Below are positions 11,306 to 24,539 of a stretch of 64,000 nt of DNA, piece after piece. The notes under the pieces are model-generated. The model saw only the letters and a program-made list of their open reading frames with translations, searched no databases and had not been told where the DNA came from. The position numbers were made by a program, and so were the translations under genes. Positions within the stretch are counted from its first letter, which is position 1, and each line of letters starts with the position of its first letter. The DNA is from Polydactylus sextarius (lineage: Eukaryota > Chordata > Actinopteri > Polynemidae): positions 13,126,679 to 13,190,678 of the forward strand of contig CM028923.1 of assembly GCA_016801845.1 (NCBI GenBank). Direction: 5' to 3'.

Positions 11306-12600
11306 TTCAGTATGGCGGTCAGAGGCACTGGAACGATCCTGAGATGACAGAGATTTGTTAGAATTTAACCTGAGTAGCAGCTCAAAAAGGCAAATGTAAT
11401 AATTATCACACACTTCTCTTTATTCACTAACTGCTCACAGTGTGGACAGAATACGAAGACATGGCGATGACTAGGAGACAGTGGTTTAAATTTCTCATAC
11501 ACAAACAGCTTAAAACGTCTTATGCTGCAGATCCTCAAAAATGATTTGTTCGGCCGCTTCCACTTTTGTAGCAAGCGTTGCCTCCTGCAGCTCACAATCC
11601 CTCTGGAATTGTAACATGTCTTGACCGAAAGTTTACCCGATGCAGAAGGACATTAAAGCAATTTTGAGCACAAAAACAGTTTTCTGGAAAGTTTCCCTCC
11701 TGTCTGATAAAAAAAGGCAATAAACTCTGAGTCAACTCTCTCTGGCTTGGTGGAAATTGTTCTCATCCCTCATATTCCCTCCACCAAGGTGCTTCATCCC
11801 ACCTCTGCGCAGTTCCCGAAAAATAAGCAGTGGAAAAGGAGAATCATAATTTAAATCTCCAGTTCTGAGGCCGCTCTTTTCATTCCCATTAAATACCCAA
11901 GAGGCCGAAGCCAACTTTGCAGACAATGTCAAGGGAGGCTGTTAAGAACATGCCTCTTGGTCTCGCAGACACACACAGAGCCACTTTAAATTTTATTTTT
12001 TCTGAACCAGCACAAACTCTAGAGAATCTGGGAGGAAAAATGAGCTGGTCGGGTTTGTTGAGAAGCTGTTTGAGGTCTGTCAATAATGATGGAAATACCA
12101 GGGAGACGCAGCTTGAAAGACACTTAAGAGCCAAGCAGGGGTTTGATGGGAATAGTGGCGATGTGTGACATGCGAGTCATCCTCCATCCTGGGAAACAAA
12201 ACAAAAAAACAACAGCTCATGAGGTTAAAGTTGTCTGGAGAGTAGATATGCCTCGCTTTCCCATCACGAAATTTATGGTATTTGAAAAGGAAACGACACC
12301 TCTTGCAAACGCTGCATGATATTAAAAACAACATGATACATTAAGGGCTAGAAGTATGTCAGACAGACAGTTTGATGGGAACATTCATGATGCGCTGTCT
12401 GACATACAAGCACTGATGTTACTCCTGGGATATACAAACACAGAAACAGCAGAGAGGTAAAGTAAAGGCTGTGGGAAGATACGGATGGTAAACAACAGTT
12501 AATACCTTCCTCTGTTGATGCTGCACTCAAATGTCAAAAGGTACTGAATTCACAAAATATGTTGTTGCATATACCAACTGAGAAATCAGTAAACTGAGAG
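11306..12600. other. Unique sequence, nothing definite
   Basis: No recognised repeat. Overlapping open frames on both strands at 11890-12334 lack family signatures. Confidence 0.25.
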
Positions 12601-13350
12601 AAAATTAGAATAATTTTCCAGTATCAAACAGGTTGTTGTTTAGCAGCAGATGGAGCGAATCCAGACCGGACGCTCACTGTGATAAATGACCTCTTAAAAA
12701 TGTTACTTTCACAGCATTGTGAAATGAACAGCTGCCTCGAAGGTAGGCAATAAATCTAAAAGCGGCTGGTATGATTGGCAAAGTAACAGAACATGCATGG
12801 GAATGAGCTTTAAAACACTAAAAAAAAAAAACAGGTAAAGTTCTTCAGAAAAGCCAAATCCAATTAGCAGGTTGTCACTGGAAGTGACCTTTTCCCTTCA
12901 TAATCGCTGTTGGCACACCCACCAACCCTGGCTTCATGCTTTAGTGGCCATGATGGAGGACATTTGAAGAGTTGCCAAATTGAAAGCAGTTACGGGTGAG
13001 CTGGGAGTGTGCGTTCAGAGATAAGGGTTTCCATAACTAAAGAGAAATATGTGGGATCAATCCTGCAACGGCCATTAATGGCATTAGCAGCAGAGCACTT
13101 CCTACTCACTCCAGCTCTCTCTTCCTCTCCCTCTCTATGCACAGGTGCAGCCTGGTTTTATGCCACCACATTTATGAGGGATCGTAATGGGTGGGTGCAG
13201 CTCAAAACAAATGGTGGGGGCCACTTAAATGTAAGGGCTTCCTGGGCGAACCGCCAATAAGAGGACCAACAACTCGTTTTATGTACGGCTCTCTGAGGAG
13301 GAGGAACGCTGCATATTATTACAGCCTGAATGCAAAAAAAAAAAAGGCTC
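12601..13350. other. CNE-like unique block
   Basis: This is motif-rich non-repetitive DNA. The parts 12640-12780 and 13150-13330 have balanced composition and retained CpGs (GGGCGAACCGCCAATAAG). A12 closes the block at 13334-13345. The function is inferred only from appearance. Confidence 0.22.
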
Positions 13351-14552
13351 GTTTGTTGGAAGTTTTAGTTCATTAAATTTTTATTTATTTGCAATTGAGG
13401 TTGACGATATGGAAAAAATACTTGTTATATATGTATCATAATATAGTAGCGTTATGGGAAAACCAATTTAAAAACCCTTAATGGATAAAGAGGTGACAGT
13501 TACCAGATAATCCATCAAATTAAACAGAAAGAAACCAATAAAATAATATAAATATAAATACAATAAAACAATAAAACAAACAACAATAAAACAATTCTGC
13601 ATCGATATGCAGCATTAGCCAAAATTGCTACCATTGCAAGTGGTATAGTGGTATAGAAGTGACATAGAAGTATATTTCACATGACATAATTATATCTTTA
13701 CCAATATATAATATACCCCTGACTCTAATCATAGATCAGTCATAAATAATAGATTTCTTTATTTGAGAATTCTTATTCAGATCTATGGATAAACTAGAAT
13801 TACCATATATGGTTGTATTACTGCTTAAATTTGTGAGCCACCAAAATGCCTAAAAGCATTCCCAAAAATATTCACATCTTGTTGACCCGAAAATGACCCG
13901 AAAACAAAATACCTTTGTCTATAGCTGCTGTAGGCATAGAGGCATTAAAAAATTCAGTGTGGATCGGTAAATAACAGAAAAAGTTATACATTTCAGATAA
14001 ATGGTATTGTGGTGATCATCTGTAGCTCTCTGATGAAACCATACAGCTCATTTATAGCACTGGCAGATGGAGGGGACACTATGAATCTTTCTGCTCGATG
14101 ATACAGCAGCTCTGTCTGTCACCTAGTTTGGTGAGGTTAGCTTTCAGCCTAACACTCACACCTTTACACCTCCCCTGTTCCCGTGTCAGTTTAAATAATC
14201 TCCTCAGCATAGCTCAAGGCGAAGGTGCGGTCACATCAGGGCCTTCCTGTTACAGCAACAGTTTCTAATGTCTAATAGTGTCAACTGTAGATCATCATCA
14301 CTGCATCTGCAATAAAGCTGTTGGATGGACTGTTTCATTGGCATGAAGACAGGAATTAAATAATTAAAGATCCATTAATCAGTTGTAAATTAACAGGAAA
14401 TCAAATGACAGCATGTAATGTGAAAGAAAATCACTTTGCAGAGGCTTTTAGGTTCATTTAGCTCATGGTTTTGACTTTATGACACATTTACTATTTGGTT
14501 ACACTTCATCACTTTTATTAATCTTTTCCAACTGTTTTTGTTTTTGTTGTTG
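13351..14552. other. AT-rich sequence, nothing recognised
   Basis: Strongly AT-rich, including AATAAA-rich text at 13530-13590. No coding or repeat assignment is possible. Confidence 0.3.

Positions 14553-14585
<33 letters not shown>
14553..14585. repeat. T17-A16 palindromic homopolymer junction
   Basis: A run of 17 T is followed directly by 16 A. This forms a perfect inverted repeat with no loop, preceded by T-rich (GTTTTT)-like text. It may reflect head-to-head poly(A)-tailed insertions or local expansion. Confidence 0.95.
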
Positions 14586-16077
14586 GTTGACAAAAACCTA
14601 TAAAATGGCTCACAAACTTATTTTGTACATACTGTACCCTGGTGGAAATGTGCTATATTAGCAAAGCCATGATGCCCCATATGGCTGTGGCATAAAGCAG
14701 ATATAGCATCATAACTCTAGGCAATTTAACGCAGCATCCCAGATCCCAGTCCATTATACAACCTGAAAAACGACAGGCGCTTCCACCTCAACAGCCGTCC
14801 ATTAAAACACATCAGGGCGGAAAAAACTGCTAAGGACAGATTTTATCCAGGTAAATGTCAGCATTAGATTTCACAGATCCAACATATGCCATGTAACCAT
14901 GGGTGTGTGTGAAATGTGTCATTTACAATGTCGGATTTCTCTTCATAGAACTGAAACTAGAACAATTTGGGCAATGACAACAGAATCCTTTGAAATTAAG
15001 ATTTTATCCATTCAGCCTGACATGTCAGTCATTTTTTCAATCACAACATGGTTGATGGTTGGTACATGATCTTCAACAGTTGAGTGAACAACAAGTGTAT
15101 CCTCGCTCTCTGCGGGTGCTCTTTCTTTATCAGCCTCATAATGGAAGTACAGATTGCCCTCTTGGGATTCATCGGAGCACAGCATTTGGGGTCACAGACA
15201 AAGTCATCACATGCTGGCGTTGTCCATTCATCCTTTGTGAATCAGAACATGGCTGGGACATGACTAACCTCTGCTGTTGTTAATTAACCACCATTAATAT
15301 GCTTCAGTGGGGCCCCAGCTGTTTCCTGGGCAAGCATGAACATCCAGGAAGGCTCTCTGGGGGGAGTGGAGCTGAGAGTGACAGCTTGTCTTCACATCCT
15401 GGTCGGCCTGAGTTGATTTCCTCTGTGCCGCGGTGGGAACCCAGTGCTCCTGTACGCTTTTGAATTGAAGTATTCTTATTGTCATTTATTTATTTGTGTA
15501 AGCATTTCCCTCAAATGAATTGTCGAGGCTGTTACATACGATTTTATGCAGGCTTCACCGTTGCTCTGCTGCCATAATGAATTCAGGCTGCAGGCAGACG
15601 GTACAGTGTGATAACTGAGCACATTAATAACCACATCATGTAGAGATAGCTGCATGATGAAGGCCAGCCACCCTGGTAATGGGCAGAAGTGAGCAGTAAG
15701 CTGGGAGGGAGAAAGATTGACGACTTATCACAAACCACCCAAACATCCCCCAGCCAACCATCCACCCACCCATCTAACTCCCTGCCCTTCATCACCCCTC
15801 CTTCTACTGTGTTGTACTGTTACATCTCATTTTCTCCCGATCCATCTTCATGACACTGGTGAGCATACGCTCAGGTCGAGGTCAGGGCCGTGTGATGGTA
15901 TTAGCGTCTTGAGAGCGATGGATTACTGCTCTTACTGTCAACAGTGTGGGGGCGGACGGTTGGTTATAGCATAGTACAGCTTCACATAATGTGGCTGTTA
16001 AATGAAGAATGTTGATTTTGTTTAAATGGTCAACAAATAACATGAAAATGACACCCTGTGTTTGTCTTCTCTTCAAC
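14586..16077. other. Unique block, CNE-like at 15290-15980
   Basis: No repeat was identified. The part 15300-15690 is compositionally balanced with CpGs and motifs such as CTGCTGCCATAATGAATTCA and GAGCACATTAATAACC. This could be a long-range enhancer, which is inference only. Open frames here carry no domain signature. Confidence 0.25.
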
Positions 16078-16325
16078 TAAATTATCTCAATGGCTATTGG
16101 ATGGATGGAGACGATGAAACCCATTGATCTTAGAGATCTCCTATAACTTTTAGCACCATCAACAAATATGTTATGTACCTGAATAAATATACTAGATGAA
16201 CTGGCACCAAAATTTGATTTGGATCTCTGTTTTTTGTGGCAACTGTGGGATGGATTTCCATGACGTATTCTTTAGATGTTCATGCCCCCCCCACAGGACA
16301 AATAATGATCTCTTAAAGTACCGTT
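16078..16325 (-). repeat. Dispersed teleost repeat ('TATTGGATGGAT' family), antisense copy
   Basis: The plus strand reads as the complement of a common fish repeat: ACTATTGGATGGATTGCCATGA, GATCTCCTATAACTTTTAGC-type text, then a second monomer at 16245-16320 (GGGATGGATTTCCATGACG, GATGTTCATGCCCCCC). Two diverged monomers are thus visible. The other copy, at 47955-48200, is in the opposite orientation. Confidence 0.65.
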
Positions 16326-17270
16326 TGGATTAAATCAAGTAAGATTATATGTCTTATCCATAGTGAATGTATTTCCTGTATTAAGTTTGGGTCAGTGAGC
16401 ACTACATTGGATGGGGACATATTTTAGCCACTTAAAACAGTTAAAGTGTACTCTATGTTTTGAATTACTTGATTTCTTTGTATTGCCATCACACACATTT
16501 TCTAAACTGCTGAACTTCCAACTTGTTTAAACAAATAAGGTCCTTGTAGCCATAGGAGGTTGGGGAGGATTAATTGGAGAGGTCCAGCACACCTGGTACT
16601 GGTATGTTCCCATCAGTTATAGCCTATGAGGTTGTCAAGGTTGGAGGAAATGTTGCTAGTATATGGAGGTAACTACGTCTGCTCCACATTTTTTCATGTC
16701 ATTCCTCAGCATTTCTTCAGTTGAAAGTGGACATTTTGTCAAGACGAGTGTGTGTGTAGTTGATCATCTGCTGGGAATGAATGAAAAATTGTGGCGTACA
16801 CATATCTCTCGAGGGATTCTCAGACAAAAGGAGCAGTATCTTGCACTCAGCTACAGAGAAGAATGTGATATCTGTGAATAATTAATAGTAAGCACAGCCA
16901 TTACAAACTGAATGAAGTAATAATCCACCAGAACCTGCTGCAGATCGCACAAAAACAGGAAACACCTGTTTAAATTGTGGCAACTTTGCTGCAACAAATG
17001 GGAAACTGTGCTTAAAATTTAATGTGATTGTACCTTTGTACTCACATCACAGCTTGACCTTCATTCTCCTGACTATGGAGAAATCCATCCACCTGTGCCA
17101 CTATACAGCATCTGAACAAGATCTCGAGGGACTCGTATCATTTGAATTTGAGATTGAGTTGTCACCCAATCAGGGTTGAGTTTAATGTTAGATTCTGTTA
17201 GTGCTACTATATATATATGAAAGTTTAAACAGGGGAGCTGCATAACACAGGGCTCCTGGTGCACATTTTA
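16326..17270. other. Unique AT-rich sequence, nothing definite
   Basis: No family or exon recognised. A short (AT)n lies at about 17207-17218. Confidence 0.25.
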
Positions 17271-18855
17271 CACCTGTGCCTGGGAGCTAAGTGTCTGCTC
17301 TGAGGATAGGCTGTTAACAGAGGCAGTAGGAGTTGGAGCTGCTAGGCGACCATGCTGTAATAGCTTCTCTTTGTGTGCCTCCGTGTTAAATATACAATGG
17401 GACATAGGAAGTTAAAATGAATTAAAGTGGCTTACATTTTCACCAACACTGGCCTGGTGTATTTCCTCACCATACAGAAAGTCTAAATGAGAGCAGCAAG
17501 CAAGAATCAAATCATTGTGCACTAACAATATGGGCCGAGATCGGATTAAAGCGAGAGAAAGATTGCAAAGAAATGGAATTAAAGGGCGGTGTCCAATTAA
17601 GTAAAAGAGGTGATTTGTCTTATTCTTTTTCAACACAATAGCATAATTGCACAATAAGTGAAATTGAGGGATGTGATTCATGAGGAAAGAGGGGGGTTGC
17701 TCAGTACCTGTTAGGACCATGAGAACCTTTTAAATGGTTGATTGGCCAGCCTGCTGCACAGTAAGACTAATTCCCAGTGAGACCAGCATTACACACTTTC
17801 CCTCTCCAAAGACCTTCATGCCGCCATTATGCATGGAAAATATTGGCAAGTATCCCTGTGCATAAATGCATACACATGAGATAAATTGGCTCCCTTGGTG
17901 AGCAATTGTTCAGCGGGATGCTGAAGGTTAACATGATGAAACAGTGAAGCAGCGGAAATCGCATTATTTGTGTTAATTCCTCCAGTGCCGGTGTAAAACA
18001 TTAGCAAAGATGTTAAATTACGAGCCAGATTATGCGCTCCCTTTAGTTAATGAGGAGGAAAATGGAAAACTGCCTGTGCGTTAAAGAGATTGTTTTTACA
18101 CTTAACTGGTAATGAAAGCTGGGCTGGGTTACATACCAGGGTTACTCTGCTGAACGCATCAGAACGCAACGCCATTTCCTGTAAGACCAAATTGAGTCAT
18201 GTGTCTGAAAACATGTCTTTAATGACAGGGCGGAATGAAACCGCTAGTTAATTAGCTGCGATGCTGGAACGCTGAAATGAGAAGAAAAAAGAAAAGAGGA
18301 AAATGTCAAGAAGAGACTAAATGTTGACAAAAAACTAATTACACACCAGCGATCATAGACGTAATGCTGAGGGGCCTTTTTCCTATGTCTCCCCCCTGAA
18401 TCACTGAGAAACAACAATAAATAAGACAAGCTAATAAAAGCTACATCAAGAGGATTAGTGCCATTATGAATAATTTAAGACACAGCTTAAATAGCTTCTG
18501 GAGGAGAGGGATCACATCGGCCTCTCTGAGCCGTTCAGGCTTCTATGACTCTCCAGCAGAACAAACAGTGCCATTAAACCTTAATTTGCCTCCAAAGCCA
18601 TCATGATTCAAAGCCTCTAGGTACTGATTTTCACCCCTGGCCTCAAGTTACATATGTAAATTTTCAATTAACCTCAGTTTAGGCATCTCTGAAATCATCT
18701 TGTTTGTGTGTTTGCCGTTGAATCGGTTATTGTTGATGTTTTACTGAAGGCTTGTAATTTACTCACTGGCTCGAAATGCAACAACTTCCAATCAATATTT
18801 CCTGTCAAATGTTGAATGTCTTAGCTGTGTGATGTAGGCTTGCCATAATTGCAAA
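17271..18855. other. CNE-like cluster
   Basis: This 1.5-kb repeat-free stretch has balanced composition and dense ATTA/TAAT, TGACAG and CCATTA motifs, especially 17420-17700, 17740-18090, 18230-18450 and 18480-18700. It has the texture of vertebrate conserved non-coding DNA around developmental genes. I cannot test conservation. Confidence 0.28.
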
Positions 18856-19425
18856 ATGAGCTTCTTTCAAAGCAATCAATCACCTTGCTGGAGGTTTATT
18901 TTAGTACAACCGCCAGCTCTCAGAATCCCACAATTATCACAATCACAACGAGAGCTTACAGAGGTATCTTCAGTCAAAATCCTCCTATTTACTCCTGCTA
19001 CACTGACACTACAGGTTAGTTTTTCTTCTGTATTGCATAAAACTGTGTTTCCCCAACATGTGTATTTGGCTACACAGCCTGCCTCAAAGCAGTGGCAGTG
19101 CACATTAACTGCCAAGTCACATCAATTGCATTATTTTTTGATGTACACTACACAAGGATCCATTTCAATTTGGGCCCCAAGGCCCTTTGACATCCTTTAT
19201 CATCAACAGCGAGAACCACTTGTCCCGAGAGATTGTAGAGCATTACCACATTGGCTGTCACTCAAAACACAACAGACAATCAATAGAGGACAGCAGTGCC
19301 GCATGGACGTTGTGTGTATGCTCTATGACAGCCAGCGCTGGAAACAGACAAAATTAGATGGATGTTTCCAGGCAGGAGAAGTCAAATTGGTATGTTCGGG
19401 TCACAGAAATTCATTTAAAACTTAA
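18856..19425 (+). other. Longest open frame (189 codons), probably non-coding
   Basis: From ATG at 18856 the frame is open for 189 codons. The translation has no signal peptide, transmembrane segment, zinc finger or repeat that I recognise. Its amino-acid use follows local base composition (Gln, Ser and Leu rich). A minus-strand frame overlaps 18876-19115. One such frame in 64 kb is not far from chance expectation, since a stop rate near 0.055 per codon gives an expected count of the order of 0.1-0.3. The segment is repeat-free and 19090-19370 looks CNE-like. I therefore call it an open frame within unique, possibly regulatory DNA, with a small chance of an unrecognised exon. Confidence 0.3.
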
Positions 19426-20019
19426 AAGAATTTTATTTGACATGGTTCTCTTTATCCTTTTTCTCTTACAGGGAAAACCCACTAACTTTAAAGGTGACAG
19501 TGAATGGTTGAACAGGGTTTTGAACCTTGTTCTGTGATGTGACATATACACAATAAAATGCTGGTTGGATGTGTAACGCCTCAGAAGCTTCATAAAAACC
19601 TCTCTCAGAAAGCTATTTTAGGGTGGAGGGATTTTAACCACGTGGTTTTGCACCTATTTGTCATCTTTTCGGGCTTAACTGGCAACCTCATTATAAAATG
19701 CAAACACTGCAAATACACTGATTGGCTCCTTCACTGCCGATCAAATGAATGTAACTTCACTGGCTTCAGAACATGGACAGACCATCTTTTTTACAGCTAA
19801 TCATCTTTGAAGGGAATGGAATCAGAGTGGGGGAGCAGTGAGATACATTTTACGTCACAAAAAATGTTTTGAAATTGACCCATTTTCTAGCAGACATTTC
19901 TAAAAGAGGAATTTCTATGAAAAGGAGATGTTCGGAATTTCTAGCACTTTTCACATGTTCCTGAATGCATGTGGACTACAGTTCTGTGACAAAGACAAGG
20001 TAAAAACGTTTTTTGATTC
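19426..20019. other. Unique sequence with small hairpin
   Basis: The only structure seen is an imperfect 10-bp stem at 19510-19532 (GAACAGGGTT pairing with AACCTTGTTC). Nothing else is recognised. Confidence 0.25.
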
Positions 20020-20280
20020 TCTGTCACCTTTAAAGTTCAGTTTTGTAAGATGGAAAGGTTGTATGCCTTCATCAAGTGGTCCAGTTGTAATTAGTGCATA
20101 AAACCAATGGCCTTTAACTGTTAGCCACCAAAATCTGATCACTACATCATTGGGTCTGAGTGAATGTTTATGCCAAATTTTAAAAAAGAATTCCCTCAAG
20201 ACCTTCTTGAGATACCACATTCACAAAATTGGATGGACAGATGGACAACCGGAAAAACATAATGGCTCTGGGTACGACTC
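20020..20280 (+). repeat. Multi-monomer teleost repeat, copy 2
   Basis: Clear matches run from TTAGCCACCAAAATCTGATC (about 20122), through GGTCTGAGTGAATGTTTATG, AATTCCCTCAAG and TTCTTGAGATACCACATTCA, to GATGGACAGATGGACAACC and the terminal AAACATAATGGCTCTGG. This is the 3' part of the same family as 9958-10612. Confidence 0.78.
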
Positions 20281-20489
20281 ATAAAAATAACCCTGATGAT
20301 GTCATGTCAGGTCATTTTTCATAAAAGAGGCATTTGAAAAAAAAGGAGCCTTTAGAAGGCAGATTTGTATGGAGAGATACCGAAGATGTTATCAGACTGT
20401 ATTATTGAAAATGTGGGATTTAATTTTTCTGCTTTAACCACACTGGAGATTAAAATTCAAGAGACTCTGCAGCACTGTCCATTCTTTTC

Positions 20490-20510
20490 TTTTTTTTTTT
20501 TTTTTTTTTT
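20490..20510. repeat. Poly(T) run
   Basis: A T tract of 21 bases. Confidence 0.95.
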
Positions 20511-22494
20511 AAACGGTCCAGGCCCCCAATTTTTATGGAAGCGCTGTAATAAACTGTTGGATAACCCCTTTAAAAGGGAAATGTTTAGTTGCTGTAATTT
20601 GGATGCACTTCCATTATGATTTTTCAAGGCGGAATTCCACTATAAAAAACGGATAAAAGGCTTCCTGGAATAAAATCCTTCAATTATCAGGTCAGACTGC
20701 CAGAAAGCCTACGCTACTGACATGAAGCAAGACACATCCTGATGTTTTCCATGTGGGATCACCCCCATAATGAAGCAGCACAGGCTGGAGCCCAATCCAC
20801 CAGAGAGGAATCAATATTATAAAGCAAAACATCTTTGGCTCCCATGGGAGATTCTGGTCAGTGAGCCAAAAATATCTGTGGGTGAAACTGAAGAGGCAGC
20901 AATCGTATGTTGCATGCAATTTCATGAAATTCTGCTTTAACACTAGTTAGTATCATGAAACTGTGAATGGACAGAGAGAACAACAGCTTGTCACAGACAT
21001 TATCTGTTACTGTAAACAAAATGCACGAAACAAACAGCGCTCGGCGACTGCAGCGGTGCTGAAAAATGGGAATTTAATGCTCCCATTAAAAAAAAGGCAA
21101 CTCCAGTACATCAGGAGTAAATGAAATCAGGATACCCCAGCAAATGTCAGATGTGTTCTCAGCATTACATGGACCAGCACCTAATGCGTGTCAGTCTATC
21201 TGCCACACAAAATGAACAGCCCAGGGGTTGTTTGGCGCAAATTAAATTCCAACAAGGGGTGAATTCGCATTTAAAAAAAAAAAAAAAAAACAGCAATCTA
21301 ATTAAACTGCCATGCACGGTCATGTATCTTAAATTACATGCCAGCACCATGAAAATGCAGAAAAACTAACAGCAGATGCAGACTTCAAGCACATGGCTGC
21401 TGGGAGGTGAGAGGAAATTATAATGAGCACCCCATGAACGTGTTTATATGGAATGAGATTAAAGCAAAAATCCAGGAAAGTAATTTCATTTTCGCAGCTT
21501 TGCCTTTGATTGAAACTAGTTTGTGATTTTTTTTTATGTATTGTATTGTAACCCCACCTCCCCCTCCTTTCTCCCCTACTACAGCCCTACCTGCCCAGAT
21601 GACACGAGACTAAATCTAATTTCTTCAGCAATTTCCACATCCAACATTGTGGCTCTTTTCAACAAAAAAGCAAGAGATCAAATTCCCTTAACCTGACCAA
21701 CAGTGAAGGAGGGAGCGAGGAGAGGAGTGCTTCGAGAGGTGAACCACTGACATTCAGAAACTGTGGACTTGTTGATGTGCTGGATCGACGCTGTTACTGA
21801 ATTGAATTATGAGAGGCCACCCCTCCACATGCGGCTCTGATATTGGGGGAGGAGGGTCGGCAGCAGGGTGAAGGTGAAGAGGGACATAGAAGCAATGGGG
21901 GGAGGACCATTATGTTCAGACCAGAGGAAGGTGGAGGATTCCCGTAAGATCCAGCTGCCGAGCCTTTTAAATCTGACTCACAGAGGAGATGGAAAGAGAC
22001 AACACAGGTGAAAAGAGACGACAAGAAGACAAGATAACCACTCAAAAAAAACACTAACTGCAGAGCTGCAGGAAATCACACATGTACTTGCTTTTTTATT
22101 TGCTCTGAACTATCGTAGAGTCTTCACATTTTGCACCTGGTTCACTTACTAACTCACGTTGTAGTAAAAGCAAATGCAGGAGGTGTAAAACATGTCCCAG
22201 CTGGTGTCATTTCCTGTATTTGGCTTTGATTAAATTCACACCATTACATTAAACAGGAGTATCAGTATTCTTCAAGAAACAATGAGACTCATATTTCTAC
22301 TTGTGGCACTCGCACAGACAAGTAGAAATATTGCAAAATGACGCGAGCTGAAGGAAGAAGTACTGAAGAGTTGGTTACTTTAGTATAACCACTCAGATTT
22401 GAAATAGTGCTGACAGCCATTATGGATGAAAGTATAACTGCTAACTAGAGTTGCCACCTTATGGTTGTATGCCTGCACCAATCACGCCTGTTTC
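20511..22494. other. Unique block, CNE-like at 20930-21480
   Basis: Repeat-free apart from an A18 run at 21273-21290. The stretch around that run (GCAAATTAAATTCC, CTAATTAAACTGCCATG) is rich in homeodomain-type sites and looks CNE-like. The part 21540-22080 is less structured, and nothing coding is recognised. Confidence 0.25.
21273..21290. repeat. Poly(A) run
   Basis: A tract of 18 within otherwise unique sequence. Confidence 0.95.
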
Positions 22495-22595
22495 AGGTTT
22501 TTTGTTTTTGATATCCTTAAGGTATTCTTGAGATATCACAATCACAATAATGGGACGGGCAGACAACTTAAATACATAATGCTTCTGGCCCTGAC
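22495..22595 (+). repeat. Multi-monomer teleost repeat, copy 3 (3' end only)
   Basis: Only the terminal segment is present: TTCTTGAGATATCACAATCA, ATGGGACGGGCAGACAAC and ACATAATGCTTCTGGCC. It has the same family and orientation as copies 1 and 2. Confidence 0.65.
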
Positions 22596-24539
22596 TGTCC
22601 ATCAATCCCTACATTTCCAGCTTCCTATTTGGCACTGGGGCAGTGTTGCAGAAGGTCAAGCAAGAGGTAGCCGAGACGTCCCTTTGTCCAATATCACTAG
22701 TCTACCTGGACTAATGGGTCTATTTGGACAAGGTGATGCAATCCCTTGTATTGGACTTCCATCAAGTTCCTGTGAACTGCCCTTATCTGGTATCTACCCT
22801 GGAACACATGTTCTCTGGAGTCCCTGCCAGGGGCTAATGTCCTGTATAAGAACATTAAGGTGGTGATTCTCAGCAGGTCAAATTGAATCCAATCATTTTC
22901 AATTATTCAATTAGTGCATAATAGTCAAAATGTGTATTTTCTACATCTTAACAGGATCATTGCTTTAGTTAATAAGCTTACACTTGAGACTGGGAATAAG
23001 GCAAAACATCTAGCCTGGCTTTCTCAGTAGCTACAACATCTGCCTACTACTAGCACTTCTAAAAGTTCTCTGTTTCTAGTCTTAATGTTAAGCTCAGCTA
23101 ATCACTCCCAGTGCTAGTTATATAATTAGTGCACACACAAGAGATGTATCAATCTTTATATCTAGAATAGATACAATAAAATAAATCAGCTTATTTCTCA
23201 AAGTCTGGAGAACCGTGGTTTCATTTAATATAGGTCTTAATAAACTGTACAATATATTGTTATCAAAATCGGTCTGTGTGTTCAAAATATAAGCTGGTTG
23301 GCTTGAAAAAAAATAGCTTTGCACAAACTTCTGGCAACATCCAGTTCTCCTCTCAGACGAGGTGGCAGAAAACAGTTCACCTGTGAACCAGCTGTGTCAG
23401 GTCTATTAGATGGGTGAGAGAGAAAGGATAAGAGTCACAGGGTATTAATTAATGAGGTCCAGTCACAAACAGAGGTGTGTTTCCTGGCTCGGTGCGTGCT
23501 CAGTGCCAGAGATCACTCGTAAAATCCAGCCAGCCTCCCAGGGCATCATTACAAGCTTCTACACACCTGCTGTGGAGGGAACACCAGCTATCGTAAGCCT
23601 TGTGTGTGAATCAGGGTCATGTCTACAGGGCACATAGGTGATTTCACGCTGGGTGATTTTACGATGTGTGCGTCAGAAATTTCATGACTTCTCTTCCAAT
23701 TTTTGCTTGATTCGTTTCACATTTTAATGACTTTGAATAAACAAATAATTGCTTCCAATGGGTATCCGTTTGTTTGCGGCATCTCAAAAGCTACAACCTC
23801 ACACATTTCATTTACCAAGAAAAGAATTCATAAAGTCGACATGTCCCCGGGCACTGCAACTAAACAAATAAAGAATAACAAAAACAAAGAACTGCTCTGG
23901 GATGAGATGCCTTTGAGGCTCAACAGGTAAATCATGAATCAGCTGGGCTGAGACCAGTTGATCACTTATTATAACATAGCCAAGCTAATACTACACAAGG
24001 AGGGAAACTGCTTCTCTGTATTTCTCCTTTTTCCATCTTGTACTACTTCAGAAATGACACACAATTCTTCCCAAAGTTCAGCTGAGGCCTGAAGTCCATT
24101 AGACTGTTCTTTTCAGAGACTGTAAAGATTCAATGAAACCAAGGACTGCAATGTCCATGTATATTACACAATCGACACACCATTTTTACTTTTTGTCAAA
24201 CAACATACTACAAGCACTGAGAGCTTTAGTTGAATTAGTATCCATTTGACATTTTGGAAAATATACAAAATTACCTCCTGTTTTAATAATATTCATACTT
24301 ATGTTTTCATAAGTGTATAATCACCTGAAACTAATAAGCATTATGTTTTTTTTTTATTTTCACAAAAAACAACAGTCATCTTGTTTGTTTCATGTACACA
24401 AGAGGAATGACCACACTAGCAAGCTAACTACTTTGGTATCAGTTGTAAGAAGAACATGTAGCAACAGCCTTTTAAATCCTGAAAAATGAAAATTTAAGTA
24501 TCACTTTTGATGATCCAGAAAAAATCTCGCTTAGAAAGC
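22596..24539. other. Unique sequence, nothing definite
   Basis: No repeat or exon recognised in 1.9 kb. The plus-strand frame at 22465-22866 begins inside the repeat fragment above and carries no signature. The part 23450-23640 has somewhat richer composition. Confidence 0.25.
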
